A DNA stretch of 42,441 nucleotides from CAZBRS01 sp964494475 (lineage in GTDB: Bacteria > Myxococcota_A > UBA9042 > CAZBRS01): contig CAZBRS010000045.1 in the NCBI GenBank assembly GCA_964494475.1, forward strand, positions 1 to 42,441, read 5' to 3'. A program made the position numbers and the translations under genes. The notes under the pieces were generated by a model. The model was not told where the DNA came from. It worked only from the letters and a program-made list of their open reading frames with translations, and ran no database searches. Below are positions 19,274 through 27,676 of the stretch, one piece after another. Every line of letters begins with the position of its first letter. Position 1 is the first letter of the stretch.

Positions 19274-20592
19274 AGCGCCCTGCCCTGCTCCGTTCGGTGG
19301 CGTGGCTCCTGGCCGTGGCGCTGGCCGCCGCCGGTTGCGCCGACGACGGCAAGAAGATCAAGCGCGACTGCGACAGCGACGCCGAGTGCGAGGGCGGCGT
19401 GTGCTTCGACCAGCAGTGCTACGCGGCCTGCACGTCGAAGGACGACTGCGCCAGCGACGAGATCTGCGTGTGGAAGAGCGACGGCGAGCGTGAGCTCTCG
19501 CTCTGCGTGGTGGCGGCCGATCAGATCTTCGAGACCGAGGAGCAGTGCGCGGCCGGCGTGCGCCTGGGCCCCTGCGAGCAGGTGGCCTTCGAGGGCAGCC
19601 GGCGCGCCTGCGAGGTCGAGGCCATCCCCGGCTGCGACGAGCCCGACGACGGCACCGACGCGCTCGCGGCGTGCAACGCGGGCCAGTTGACGCTCACCGC
19701 GAGCGAGCCGGGCGCCCTGCCCTTCGACGTCGCGGGGCTGCCCACCCTGGGCGTGCTCGGCTTCGTGGGCGAAGAAGGCGACGACAGCAACCTCTACCTC
19801 TGGCTGAAGAGCGCCCCCGAGCCCGCCGGGGCGTCGGGTGGCAACGCGATCGTGCTCTTCGTGTCGCTGCCGACGGGCGCCGAGGCGCCGGGCGAGGTCG
19901 TGCCCGACGGCGTGGCCTTCGTGAACGGCGGCGGCGTGATCGGCGTCGACGCCGAGTGGCTGGAGATCGACGACGAACGCTCGAAGCTGAGCTGGACGAG
20001 CGGGTCGATCGAGGCCGGCGCCGAGCTGACCGGCACGCTCGACCTGACCCTGGTCACGGTCTGCGGTACGGGCTTGTACGAGGCGCACCTGGTGGCCGAG
20101 TTCACGGCGACGTTGAAGTCGATCTACGAGGTCGTGTCGGCCCGCAACGACTGCCTGCAGGTGCTGAGTTCGGCCATCTCGTTCCCGGCCATGCGCCTGG
20201 GGCAGCTCGAGCTCAGCCTCGACGGGGCGCCCTACCCGCTCGCCGACGGTGGCACCGGCAACGTGAACGTGTCGCTCGCCCCCGAAAGCGGCTCGTTGTC
20301 CCTGACCGCGGCCACCGACGGACATCCCGTGATCTCGCTGTACGCGAACGACGTCGTGCTCGGAGCCCAGCCGGCCAGCCTGGTGGTCAACGCCGCCGAC
20401 GGCCCCACGTGCGCCTGGCAGGCCGAGCTCGACAACGCGCTGACGCTCGAGGCCACCTCGGGCGATCTGGCGGTAGGCCCGGTCACGGGCCGCTTCGAGG
20501 GCACCGTGCCCCTGCAGCAGGGCTCCGACGCAAGCTGCAGCGGGGCCTCGCGTGCGCTGGTGGGGACGTTCACTGCGGCGATTTGCCGGTAA
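19270..20592 (+). CDS. Cys-rich lipoprotein, function unknown, coupled to lon
   Basis: The 440-residue product has a clear lipoprotein signal (lipobox AAGC, Cys23). A compact Cys-rich block of about 100 residues follows, of the type DCDSDAECEGGVCFDQQCY and DDCASDEICVW, seen in many myxobacterial surface proteins. The remaining ~300 residues are beta-rich with no motif I recognise; several stretches look like repeated beta-sandwich strands (VTVCGTGLYEAHLVAEFTAT). No active site is visible. It shares ATGA with the lon stop, so expression would follow lon. It is probably an envelope protein; its exact role is unknown. The downstream rtcB gene is convergent with 28 nt between them and no evident hairpin. 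Confidence 0.8.
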
Positions 20593-20620
20593 GACCGCAT
20601 CGTGGCCGGGATCGCTGGGG

Positions 20621-21805
20621 TCACTCGCCCCCTGCTTTCAGGTTGTAAACGGGCCGCAGGCGCTCGGTGACGTCGACGGTCTGGCGCAGGTAGGGTTCGA
20701 TCTCGCGGGGGTCCTTGTAGGCGAACCGGCTCTCGTCGAACGTGTCGCGACCCAGGCTCGTGCTGAAGATGCCCCGCATGCTGTCGCGGAAGTCGGCCAG
20801 CGAGTGCTCGCCGCGATCGAGCCTGCGCAACATCTCCTTGCGTCCGTACCGACGGCCGGCGCCGTGGGGCGCGCTCAGGTTGTAGTCGGGGTTGCCCTTG
20901 CCGAGGCCCAGCAGCGTGCCATCGGCCATGTTGAGCGGGACGATGACCTTCTCGCCTTCGTGGGCGCTGATGGCGCCCTTGCGGATGACCCCGTCGTGCT
21001 CCGCGACGTAGTTGTGAACGCTCTCGGTCACCTGGTCTTCGTCGAGCTCGAGGTGGAAGAAGTCGAGGATCGCGGCCAGCATGAAGCGGCGGTTCAACCG
21101 GGCGTAGGCCTGCGCCTGGCGGGCCCAGGCCAGATAGTCGTTGCCGCCTTCGGCCAGGGGCAGGTACTCGAGGCCGCGAGGGACCTGAACGCCCTTCTCT
21201 CGGGTGACCGTCGCGGCGCGCTCCTGGTAGTGTTCGGCGACGCGCTTGCCCAGGTTGCGGCTGCCCGAGTGAACGATGAGGTGGAGGCGCCCGTCTTGGT
21301 CGCTCCGCCCGATCTCGACGAAGTGATTGCCACCACCCAGGCTGCCCAGTTGCCGCAGGGGCGGCAGGTGCTTCTCCAACCCCTCGGCGCCGTAGAAGCC
21401 CTGCTCGACGTGCTCGCAGAGCCGGCGAGCCTCGTGTCGCAGGGCCTCGGTGACGGGCCAGCGGTCGAGGAACGCGTCGTCCTCGCGCTGGGTCATGCCC
21501 AGCGGGATGCGCTCGCGGATGAACGCATCGAGGCTCGCGAAATCGACGGAGGCCACGCCCGTGAGCGGAACCGACGCCACGCCGCAGCCGATGTCGACCC
21601 CCACGATGTTGGGAATGACCGCGTCGCGGAAACGACCCGTGAAGCCGATGACGCAGCCGGCCCCGGCGTGGGCGTCGGGCATGATGGCGATGAGGCCGTG
21701 AACGGCCGGGTGCCCGGCGATCTCGCGGATCTGCTCGGCGGCGAGCGGGTCGAGCGACGCGGCGTGAATGAGCACGGAGGTCTCGCCGGACGGGGTCTGG
21801 TTCAT
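20621..21805 (-). CDS. rtcB: RtcB-type RNA ligase
   Basis: GTP-dependent RNA ligase that joins 2',3'-cyclic-phosphate or 3'-phosphate ends to 5'-OH ends. Conserved metal and guanylate residues are present: D44/H46 in MPDAHAG, D71 and C74 in VGVDIGCGV, H161 in GGGNHF, H179 in VHSGSRNLG, and H314 in APHGAGR (the His that takes GMP). With the start at ATG 21805 the protein has 394 residues, family length. An earlier in-frame start at 21880 would overlap the -35 box, so I reject it. GGTGGA before the ATG can act as ribosome site. No rtcA, rtcR, archease or prfH gene is adjacent. The variant PDAHAGAGCVIG differs from the E. coli PDVHLGKG. Confidence 0.93.
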   Translation of the reverse strand: MNQTPSGETSVLIHAASLDPLAAEQIREIAGHPAVHGLIAIMPDAHAGAGCVIGFTGRFRDAVIPNIVGVDIGCGVASVPLTGVASVDFASLDAFIRERIPLGMTQREDDAFLDRWPVTEALRHEARRLCEHVEQGFYGAEGLEKHLPPLRQLGSLGGGNHFVEIGRSDQDGRLHLIVHSGSRNLGKRVAEHYQERAATVTREKGVQVPRGLEYLPLAEGGNDYLAWARQAQAYARLNRRFMLAAILDFFHLELDEDQVTESVHNYVAEHDGVIRKGAISAHEGEKVIVPLNMADGTLLGLGKGNPDYNLSAPHGAGRRYGRKEMLRRLDRGEHSLADFRDSMRGIFSTSLGRDTFDESRFAYKDPREIEPYLRQTVDVTERLRPVYNLKAGGE

Positions 21806-21851
21806 GCCGATCCACCAGGCTGGCGTGGTGCTGGAGTCATGATACGTACAA

Positions 21852-21880
21852 GGGATACGAAGGGGATCCCCGCCTGTCAA
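21852..21880 (-). promoter_or_regulatory. Candidate rtcB promoter
   Basis: Minus strand: TTGACA (21875-21880), a 17-nt spacer and TATCCC (21852-21857). The -35 is perfect, the -10 weak (TAT only). It predicts a leader of about 40 nt before the ATG at 21805. Confidence 0.45.
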
Positions 21881-21916
21881 CGTTGCTGCCGGCCCGTGGG
21901 GAAGCTCGCGAGGTCG

Positions 21917-22594
21917 CTAGTCATTCGGCAGGCAGTACGACGTGCCCCCCGCCGAGATGGGACGGCACGCGAAGGGCGCGCACTCCGCATCGGACGCGCA
22001 CCCGCGGAGGATGCACAGCTTCTCGCTCTCGAGGCACCTCAGCCACGCCGGGCAGGGGCAGTCGAACAGGCAGACGGTGGGGGCCATCTCGCGGCACGTG
22101 AGGGTCAGGCCGTCCTTCCCCAGCAGCGTGCACTTCTCGGTGCCCAGGTCGTAGGGGTCGCAGCCCTGGCACTGGCCCCCGGGGAACGCCAGGTTGCAGA
22201 AGCCCGCCTGGCCCAGCACCGCCTGGCACTCGGCGTCGGTGGTGCACTGGGTCCAGGGTCCGACCGGCGTGGCGTCGGGGGCCCCGAGATCGTTCGCGTC
22301 GTTCGCGTCGTTCGCGTCGTTCGCGTCCCCCGCGTCCTGCGGCACCTCGGCGACCGCGTCATGGCTCGTCTCGGGCGTCGCGTCGGGGGCCGCCTCGTGC
22401 GTCACGTCGGGGGCGGGCTCTGCCGCGTCGGCGGCCGGTTCAGCGACCTCGGCCACGGTCTCGTGCGTCACGTCGGCGGCGTCGGGGGCCGGTGCGTCGG
22501 CCGGGAGCGCGTCATGAAGCGCCGCGTCGCCCTTCGAGGCGTTGCCGGAGCAGGCCCAGAGGGCCATCGCAAGGAGCAGCAGGCAGCGTCGCAC
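21917..22594 (-). CDS. Asp/Ala-rich, Cys-rich lipoprotein of unknown function
   Basis: The 225-residue product starts with a lipoprotein signal (LWAC, Cys15). A low-complexity linker of about 90 residues follows, rich in Asp, Ala, Pro, Glu, Val and Thr and including four NDA units encoded by a perfect 9-bp repeat. The C-terminal ~110 residues carry about 14 Cys (TTDAECQAVLGQAGFC, CLFDCPCPAWLRC, CASDAECAPFAC), a disulfide-rich surface domain. The start is the GTG at 22594: GGAGG lies 5 nt upstream of it, while the earlier GTG at 22600 overlaps that ribosome site. A good promoter precedes it. The linker style is typical of surface lipoproteins in this lineage; no specific function can be given. 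Confidence 0.8.
   Translation of the reverse strand: MRRCLLLLAMALWACSGNASKGDAALHDALPADAPAPDAADVTHETVAEVAEPAADAAEPAPDVTHEAAPDATPETSHDAVAEVPQDAGDANDANDANDANDLGAPDATPVGPWTQCTTDAECQAVLGQAGFCNLAFPGGQCQGCDPYDLGTEKCTLLGKDGLTLTCREMAPTVCLFDCPCPAWLRCLESEKLCILRGCASDAECAPFACRPISAGGTSYCLPND
22292..22327. repeat. Tandem 9-bp repeat, 4 copies, in the lipoprotein linker
   Basis: The unit gttcgcgtc is repeated four times without change. It encodes the Asp-Ala-Asn/Asp-type linker on the minus strand. Length change would keep the frame. Confidence 0.9.
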
Positions 22595-22620
22595 GGTCAC
22601 CTCCGTTCGGAACGGCGCGC

Positions 22621-22649
22621 AGTATCCGCAAGGTCGGGGGGCGCGTCAA
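22621..22649 (-). promoter_or_regulatory. Promoter of the Asp/Ala-rich lipoprotein gene
   Basis: Minus strand: TTGACG (22644-22649), a 17-nt spacer and GATACT (22621-22626), about 27 nt upstream of the GTG start at 22594. The divergent gene at 22703 may use an extended -10 (TGATACGCT at 22661-22669) but has no matching -35. Confidence 0.55.
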
Positions 22650-22702
22650 CCATCGTTTCGTGATACGCTGCCGTCGCTTCCAATGAGGTCCGGGAGGTGC
22701 CC

Positions 22703-23431
22703 GTGAGCTGGTGGACCGATCTCCGCCCTGCCCTGCTGGCCGAGAAGCGCGCTCTGTTCCTGGTGGTGGGCGTGGCCGTGCTGCTCACGCTGGCGTGGTA
22801 CCCGGCCCACTACACCGCCTTCGTCGGCCTGGCCGAGCGCCTGGTGCCCGATCCGGCCTACCGCCCCTGGTTCGCCCACGCCTGCCAGTACGCCGCCGGC
22901 CTCGTGCTGCTGGTGCTGCTCCCGGCGCTGGCCATCCGCTTCGTGCTCCGGGAGCGGCTGGCCGACTTCGGCCTGTGCATCGGCGACTGGCGCTTCGGAC
23001 TCGCCTACGTGGCCGTCGTGAGCGCCGTGATGGCGCCGCTCCTGTGGATCGGCTCGGCCGACCCCGAGCTGATGGCCGAGTACCCGCTGCCCCGCCTGGC
23101 CTACGGCCTCACCCCCTGGAACCCCCTGCTCTGGGAGCTCACCTACGTGGTCTACTACGTGGGCTGGGAGTTCGCCTTCCGCGGCGTGCTGCAGCTGGGC
23201 ATGGAGAAGCGCCTGGGCCCCGTGCTCGCCATGCTGCTGCAGCTCCTGCCGAGCGCGCTCATCCACATGCGCAAACCCTTCGGCGAGGCGCTCTCGGCCG
23301 TCCCCGGCGCCTTCCTCATGGGCGTGGTGGCCTGGCGCTCGCGCTCCATCCTCTACGCCATCCTGTTGCACTGGGCCATCGGGGCGATGACCGACCTGTT
23401 CTGCTGGCTGCGCCTCGCCGGCGGGGCGTGA
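22703..23431 (+). CDS. CPBP-family intramembrane protease-like protein
   Basis: A 242-residue polytopic membrane protein with about six to seven hydrophobic segments. The CPBP (Rce1/Abi-like) signature is present in reduced form: Glu and Arg in GWEFAFRGVLQ (one Glu where the family usually has two), His in SALIHMRKPFGE, and His in ILLHWAIGAMTD. Family members cleave C-terminal or membrane peptides or, in some cases, act in bacteriocin immunity. The substrate here is unknown. The GTG at 22703 is chosen because GGGAGG sits 5 nt upstream; the GTG at 22697 overlaps that ribosome site. A stress-protein gene follows on the same strand but seems to have its own promoter. Confidence 0.8.
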   Translation: MSWWTDLRPALLAEKRALFLVVGVAVLLTLAWYPAHYTAFVGLAERLVPDPAYRPWFAHACQYAAGLVLLVLLPALAIRFVLRERLADFGLCIGDWRFGLAYVAVVSAVMAPLLWIGSADPELMAEYPLPRLAYGLTPWNPLLWELTYVVYYVGWEFAFRGVLQLGMEKRLGPVLAMLLQLLPSALIHMRKPFGEALSAVPGAFLMGVVAWRSRSILYAILLHWAIGAMTDLFCWLRLAGGA

Positions 23432-23445
23432 ACGGTGCACGGCGC

Positions 23446-23475
23446 TTGCGTTCCCGCGCCCGCGGGGCGTACGAT
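23446..23475 (+). promoter_or_regulatory. Candidate promoter of the universal stress protein gene
   Basis: TTGCGT (23446-23451), an 18-nt spacer and TACGAT (23470-23475), 30 nt upstream of the ATG at 23506. Confidence 0.4.
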
Positions 23476-23505
23476 GAAAGCGAAGACACATCCTCCGAGG
23501 CCCCC

Positions 23506-24387
23506 ATGTTCAAGAACGTGCTCGTGCCCCTCGACTTCTCGGACGCCTCGCTCGAGATGCTGCGGCTCGTGCGCACGCTCCTGGTCGACTCGGGGGCCGA
23601 GCTGCACCTGCTGCACATCGCCGAGGAGGAGTCCGAGTTCGCCTTCCACACCAGCGCCGACCTCGTGACCTTCTTCGAGCAGATCGAGGTCAAGCGCGAC
23701 CGCTGGCTGCGCGACCTGGCCGACGAGCTCGACGCCGACGGCTTCCAGGTGCGCGTGGCGCTGCGCAAGGGCGTGGCCTCCGATTGCATCCTGGCGTACG
23801 CCGATCAGCACGGCGTCGACCTGATCGCGCTCTCGACGGTCGGGCTCGATCCGGTGAAGCGCCTGCTCGAGGGCTCGACCACGAGGCGCGTGCTGCGCCA
23901 GGCCAAGGTCCCCGTGCTCACCCTGACCGCCCTTTCGGCGCCCGTCGAGGGCTTCGCGCTGCGCCGGGTGCTGGTGGCCACCGACTTCTCCGAGGCCAGC
24001 GATCGGGCCGTCGACATGGCGGTGCGCATGGCCGAGGCCTGGGGCGCCACGTTGCGCCTGCTGCACGTGATCAAGCTGCCGAGCTACATCCCGGTGCTGC
24101 CCGGCGAGCCGCCCCTCGAGATTCCGCCCCACGCCATCGAGGCCATCCGGCAGCACAGCGAGGCCCAGTTGGCGGCTGTGGCCGAGCGCATCGGCGACGA
24201 TCGCCTCGCCTACGACGTGGTCACGGCCTCGGAGCACTCCGACGCCATCGGGGCCTACGCCCAGGCGAACGGCTGCGATCTCATCGTGATCGCCCGCGTG
24301 GGGCGCAACGCCCTGCAGTCGCTGTTCTACGGTCGCACGGCCGAGGCCGTGGTCAAGACCAGCCCGCGCCCGGTGCTGGTGGTCTGA
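23506..24387 (+). CDS. Universal stress protein with two Usp domains
   Basis: Tandem UspA-type protein of 293 residues. Domain 1 (about 1-145) opens with FKNVLVPLDFSD and ends with the nucleotide-loop remnant STVGLDPVKRLLEGSTTRRV. Domain 2 (about 150-293) opens with LRRVLVATDFSE and ends with ARVGRNALQSLFYGRTAEAV. Usp proteins bind ATP or act as stress-linked adaptors. In both domains the first Gly of the usual G-x2-G-x9-G-S/T loop is changed, so ATP binding is uncertain. The gene is followed by a convergent gene after 19 nt with no visible terminator. The start is the first ATG before the conserved beta-strand. Confidence 0.93.
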   Translation: MFKNVLVPLDFSDASLEMLRLVRTLLVDSGAELHLLHIAEEESEFAFHTSADLVTFFEQIEVKRDRWLRDLADELDADGFQVRVALRKGVASDCILAYADQHGVDLIALSTVGLDPVKRLLEGSTTRRVLRQAKVPVLTLTALSAPVEGFALRRVLVATDFSEASDRAVDMAVRMAEAWGATLRLLHVIKLPSYIPVLPGEPPLEIPPHAIEAIRQHSEAQLAAVAERIGDDRLAYDVVTASEHSDAIGAYAQANGCDLIVIARVGRNALQSLFYGRTAEAVVKTSPRPVLVV

Positions 24388-24406
24388 CCCTCCCGTTGGA
24401 CCCCGC

Positions 24407-26206
24407 CTACACGATGCGACGTCGGAACGAGCGCAGATCGAGCCCGCGCGCCACGTCGTGGCTGGCCACGTGCACGCGGTCCTCGAGCGTCTTGTTCAAC
24501 CCGCGAATGCGGAACGCCTCGTAGCGGCTCTCTTCGTCGGGGGCGTGCACGCCGCAGGCCGCGTCGACCTCGATGAGCACGGGGTAGGCCAGGAAGGCCT
24601 CGAAGAGAAAACGGAACACGATGGCGATGGCCGCCGCGCGCGGCAGGTCGTCGTCGAGTTGGCCGAGCAGCTTCTTCTCGCCGAGCACGGCGCGCGTGAA
24701 GAACTCGATGGTGCCGTCGACGTTGGGCAGGTCGGCGGGGTCGCGCGCCCTGCCGGGTTTGGTCGGGAGGGTCCTTGCTGCGCCACCGGAGCGGACCTCG
24801 CGAAACGCGGGCGTGTGCAGGTAGGTCGTGGAGAGGTGCGCCTCGATCTCGCGCACGGCCTGCTTGCCGATCTTCTCCTCGAGGTGCGCGATCTCGTCGA
24901 GCATCTGGTAGAGCGCCGCCACTTTGGGCTTGTTCAGGAATTTCAGGTCGATGAGCCGCCGCTCTTCCGACGGCATCTGGTTCTTGCGCATCTTCTCGTC
25001 GATGGCTTGCACGATGTACAGGTTCTTGAACCCCGCCCCGTAGAGGCGCTTGGACACCGAGAAGAAGTGCCGGTCGAGATCGCGGGTGTTGTTCAGGCGA
25101 TCGACGATCTTGCAGAGGATCTCGCGGAAGGCGTTGCGCTGGAGCTCTTCCTGGCTTCGGAAGGTGCCGAAGCGGGTGGTATAGAAACCCTCGACTTTTT
25201 CGAGGTAGTCGGTGAGGAACGCGTCGGCGCGGGGGAACACCTCGGAGATGGCCGCCACCAGGTCTTCGCGCCGGATGGCGTCGGGCGGACGATCCTTAGG
25301 GTAGACGAACCGCTGGATGTAGCTGAAGTAGCTGGTGTCCTTGGTGCGGCTCAGGTTCTCGATCACGCCCATGAGCCCGTTCAGGAACTGGTAGTATCGG
25401 TCGGGGAACGGGAAGCGACGGATGTGGGCGAACAGGAAGAGGCCGATGGCGTAGTAGACGCCCGACGCCTGGTTGTTGTAGTCGTCGATGTGCGCGCGGA
25501 TGATGTCGAGGCGGATGTCCTCGGTGATCTTGCCCGCGTTCTCGATGCGCGCGCGAACGTCGGGGAACTCCTCGGCCACGCGCTGGCACATCAGGTCGGC
25601 CGCGTCGTCGAGGATCTCCTCGAGCACGTCGTGGAAGAGCGCCCCCATGATGGTGATGGCGCCGCGCCCGTTCTTGGCCACGCCGCGCGCGCTCTCGATG
25701 GCGTGAAAACCACCGGGGGCCCCCGTGCGGCGCCGGAGGTTGCGCATGGACCAGAGGGCGAAGTCGAGCCCGAAGCGGATGAGCGACAGCTCGTGGGCCG
25801 AGTGGTCGTCCTCGGCGCCGGCCATCATGTACTCCAGGATGCGGTCGAGCAGGCGCCCGTGATCGCTCTTGGGCACGAGGTAGTACGAGTTCAGCCGCGC
25901 CAGGCGCTCGGCGTGGGGCATCTCCTCGATGCCGCGCGTGCGCTTGTCCCAGGCGTCGAGCATGTCCTCGGGCGCCACCTGGTGCAGTCGGTAGAGGTCG
26001 TTCAGTTGGTCGATCACGTCGCCGATGGCGCGCGAGTTGCGTCGCAGCTCCCAGATCTTCTGCTCTTCGTCGTCGAGGTACTCCGCGAGCGAGACCTCGC
26101 GTTCCTCGCCCATGGGCAACATGAGCTCGGAGTAGTGGAGCACCTCGCGGCGACCCGACCGATCGAAGCAGGTGATCTCGCGCGACGCGAACCGGCTCGC
26201 GGTCAT
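24407..26206 (-). CDS. Large HD-domain protein with SpoT-like metal-ligand pattern (function unknown)
   Basis: The 599-residue product is mostly helical. The pattern H168, then H192-D193 (ALFHDVLEEILDD) 24 residues later, and D369 in KIVDRLNNTRDLD resembles the HD hydrolase half of RelA/SpoT proteins. E. coli SpoT has H53, H77-D78 in a HDVIED context and a later Asp in ADRTHNMRTL. Here about 110 extra residues separate HD from the last Asp, and no ppGpp-synthetase or TGS/ACT domain is seen. It may hydrolyse a nucleotide or other phosphoester, or be an inactive relative. Near the end is a segment with DAACGVHAPDEESRYEAFRI that I do not recognise. A GAGGAG Shine-Dalgarno supports the ATG at 26206. 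A divergent promoter region is shared with the gene at 26310. Confidence 0.72.
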   Translation of the reverse strand: MTASRFASREITCFDRSGRREVLHYSELMLPMGEEREVSLAEYLDDEEQKIWELRRNSRAIGDVIDQLNDLYRLHQVAPEDMLDAWDKRTRGIEEMPHAERLARLNSYYLVPKSDHGRLLDRILEYMMAGAEDDHSAHELSLIRFGLDFALWSMRNLRRRTGAPGGFHAIESARGVAKNGRGAITIMGALFHDVLEEILDDAADLMCQRVAEEFPDVRARIENAGKITEDIRLDIIRAHIDDYNNQASGVYYAIGLFLFAHIRRFPFPDRYYQFLNGLMGVIENLSRTKDTSYFSYIQRFVYPKDRPPDAIRREDLVAAISEVFPRADAFLTDYLEKVEGFYTTRFGTFRSQEELQRNAFREILCKIVDRLNNTRDLDRHFFSVSKRLYGAGFKNLYIVQAIDEKMRKNQMPSEERRLIDLKFLNKPKVAALYQMLDEIAHLEEKIGKQAVREIEAHLSTTYLHTPAFREVRSGGAARTLPTKPGRARDPADLPNVDGTIEFFTRAVLGEKKLLGQLDDDLPRAAAIAIVFRFLFEAFLAYPVLIEVDAACGVHAPDEESRYEAFRIRGLNKTLEDRVHVASHDVARGLDLRSFRRRIV

Positions 26207-26257
26207 GGCTCCTCGCGGCGATGCGGGCGGGCGGGGTCGGACGTCGACCCACGGGCT

Positions 26258-26285
26258 TTGACTGTAGCGGAACGCCCCCTACAAT
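26258..26285 (+). promoter_or_regulatory. Strong-looking promoter of the DUF483-like gene
   Basis: TTGACT (26258-26263), a 16-nt spacer and TACAAT (26280-26285). On the other strand a weaker TTCATT...TACAGT set overlaps it and could serve the HD-domain gene, so the two divergent promoters may compete. Confidence 0.6.
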
Positions 26286-26309
26286 GAAAGTGCTTTGACG
26301 CAGCACGGC

Positions 26310-27269
26310 ATGCAGGAGCCTCGGGTGGCGGCGCCCACGTTCGGAATCACGACGCTCAGCCTGAACGACGAGGCCGCGGTGCAAGCGTCACGACACGAGC
26401 TCGCGCAGCGGGCCCGGCCCCCGGTCGACGACCTCGACGGCGAGCTGCTCGGCTTCGCGTGTGACCTGCGCCGGCTGCTGAAGCGCGAGCGCCTGACCGA
26501 CACGCGCGCCAGCGCCCTGGCCGGGAGCGCGTGGCTCCGCGGCGCCCACGTGCGCCTCTTTCGCGGCGGGCGCGCCGATGACGTGACGCTCCTGGCTTCG
26601 CGTGACGAGGCCACCACCCTGCGGGCCCTCGAGCTCGAGGACGCCGAGCGCCGGTCGGGGGGGCACCGCGCCGAGGCCATCCGCTGGATGGGAGAGGCGC
26701 TCGGCTACCCCGCCTGCTGCGTCGCGGCCTTCGCGGCGCGCGTCGTGCACGACGACGAGGCGGTGCTCGCGCGCCTGCTCGGCGGCGCCCCGTGGAGCCC
26801 GTTGCCCTGGCCCTCGAACCCCTTCGTGCCCGGTCATTCACTCGTGACGCACTACCCGTGCCGCCTCGACTGCCCGGCCTCCGAGGCGCTGGCCGCGCGG
26901 CTCTTCGCGCACCTCGAGGCCCGCGCGCCCGACCGCGCGGCTCGCACACGGGCGCTGCTGCAGGCCCCCCTGGTGCTCTTCGACCGCTTCTGCCTGGTGG
27001 CGCTCGAGGGCGCCCGCGTCGAGGACGACGTGGTCTCGTACCGGCGCGCGTGGCTGCCCTTCGAGGGCTCGGCCGAGCCGGTGTTCTCGCACACACCGCG
27101 GGCGCGCTTGTTCCTCACGCGCGTCGCGCCGCTCTTCGCCGCGTCCGACGAGGCGCGCTTCGGCCCGGGCCGGCTCGAGCTGCGTCGCGGGGGCCGGCCG
27201 ATCGCGCACCTCGAGACCGCGCCGGGCGGGCCGCCCTTTCGGGTCGCGCCCCTGCCGGAGGTCCCATGA
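26310..27269 (+). CDS. DUF483-like protein
   Basis: The product has about 319 residues from the ATG at 26310; a TTG at 26295 is possible but sits almost on the predicted transcript start. The recognisable block is MGEALGYPACCVAAFAARV, followed by HYPCRLDCPASEALA. This GYPxCC...PCxxxC arrangement is typical of DUF483, an uncharacterised family. The four Cys suggest metal or Fe-S binding. The rest has no known motif. Its stop overlaps the ATG of a small membrane protein gene (ATGA at 27266-27269), so the two are probably translated together. No Shine-Dalgarno is clear. Family naming is from memory of the Cys motif. Confidence 0.65.
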   Translation: MQEPRVAAPTFGITTLSLNDEAAVQASRHELAQRARPPVDDLDGELLGFACDLRRLLKRERLTDTRASALAGSAWLRGAHVRLFRGGRADDVTLLASRDEATTLRALELEDAERRSGGHRAEAIRWMGEALGYPACCVAAFAARVVHDDEAVLARLLGGAPWSPLPWPSNPFVPGHSLVTHYPCRLDCPASEALAARLFAHLEARAPDRAARTRALLQAPLVLFDRFCLVALEGARVEDDVVSYRRAWLPFEGSAEPVFSHTPRARLFLTRVAPLFAASDEARFGPGRLELRRGGRPIAHLETAPGGPPFRVAPLPEVP

Positions 27270-27658
27270 TGCCCACGACCGTCGCGTGGCTGTATCTCTA
27301 CGGGTTCCTGGCCGTCGCGTTCAGCACCATCGCCAACCGCACGGGCTCGTCGGGGGCCTGGATGGCGTTCGTGCCGCCCTTCCAGCCGTGGCTGCTGGTG
27401 CGCCTCTCGGGCCGCTCGCTGCCCTGGGTCCTCGCCCTGCTGGTGCCCGGCCTCAACGTGGCGGTGCTGGCGCTCATGCTCGGCGACGTGGCGGCTCGGC
27501 GGCGCCTGCCCAGGCTGCTGGGCGTCGTCACGGTCGCCGCGCCCTGCCTGGCGGTGGCGTGGTGGATGCAGACGGAGCAGCCCGCGCTCGTGCCCGGCCT
27601 CGCCGCCTCGATCGCGTCGCTCTGCGTCTATGCGGGTCTGGTCGCCTACGCGCGGTAG
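27266..27658 (+). CDS. Small four-helix membrane protein (DUF5684-like)
   Basis: A 130-residue protein with four hydrophobic helices. The segment TGSSGAWMAFVPPFQPWLLVR followed by a hydrophobic stretch with LVPGLNVAVLALML resembles the GW-x-x-xIP-x-YN...IPxxN pattern of DUF5684-type small membrane proteins. No enzyme motif is present. It overlaps the upstream DUF483-like gene by 4 nt, and GGAGG lies 4 nt before the ATG. Function is unknown; the coupling implies a membrane partner for the DUF483-like protein. Confidence 0.65.
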   Translation: MMPTTVAWLYLYGFLAVAFSTIANRTGSSGAWMAFVPPFQPWLLVRLSGRSLPWVLALLVPGLNVAVLALMLGDVAARRRLPRLLGVVTVAAPCLAVAWWMQTEQPALVPGLAASIASLCVYAGLVAYAR

Positions 27659-27676
27659 GTGGGCGAGTTCTCTACG

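Noticed and set aside
21806..21880. Longer rtcB start at 21880
   Set aside because: It overlaps the -35 box of the likely promoter and adds 25 residues not found at the usual RtcB N-terminus.
22694..22702. Earlier GTG start at 22697 for the CPBP-like gene
   Set aside because: It overlaps the GGGAGG ribosome site that is correctly spaced for the GTG at 22703.
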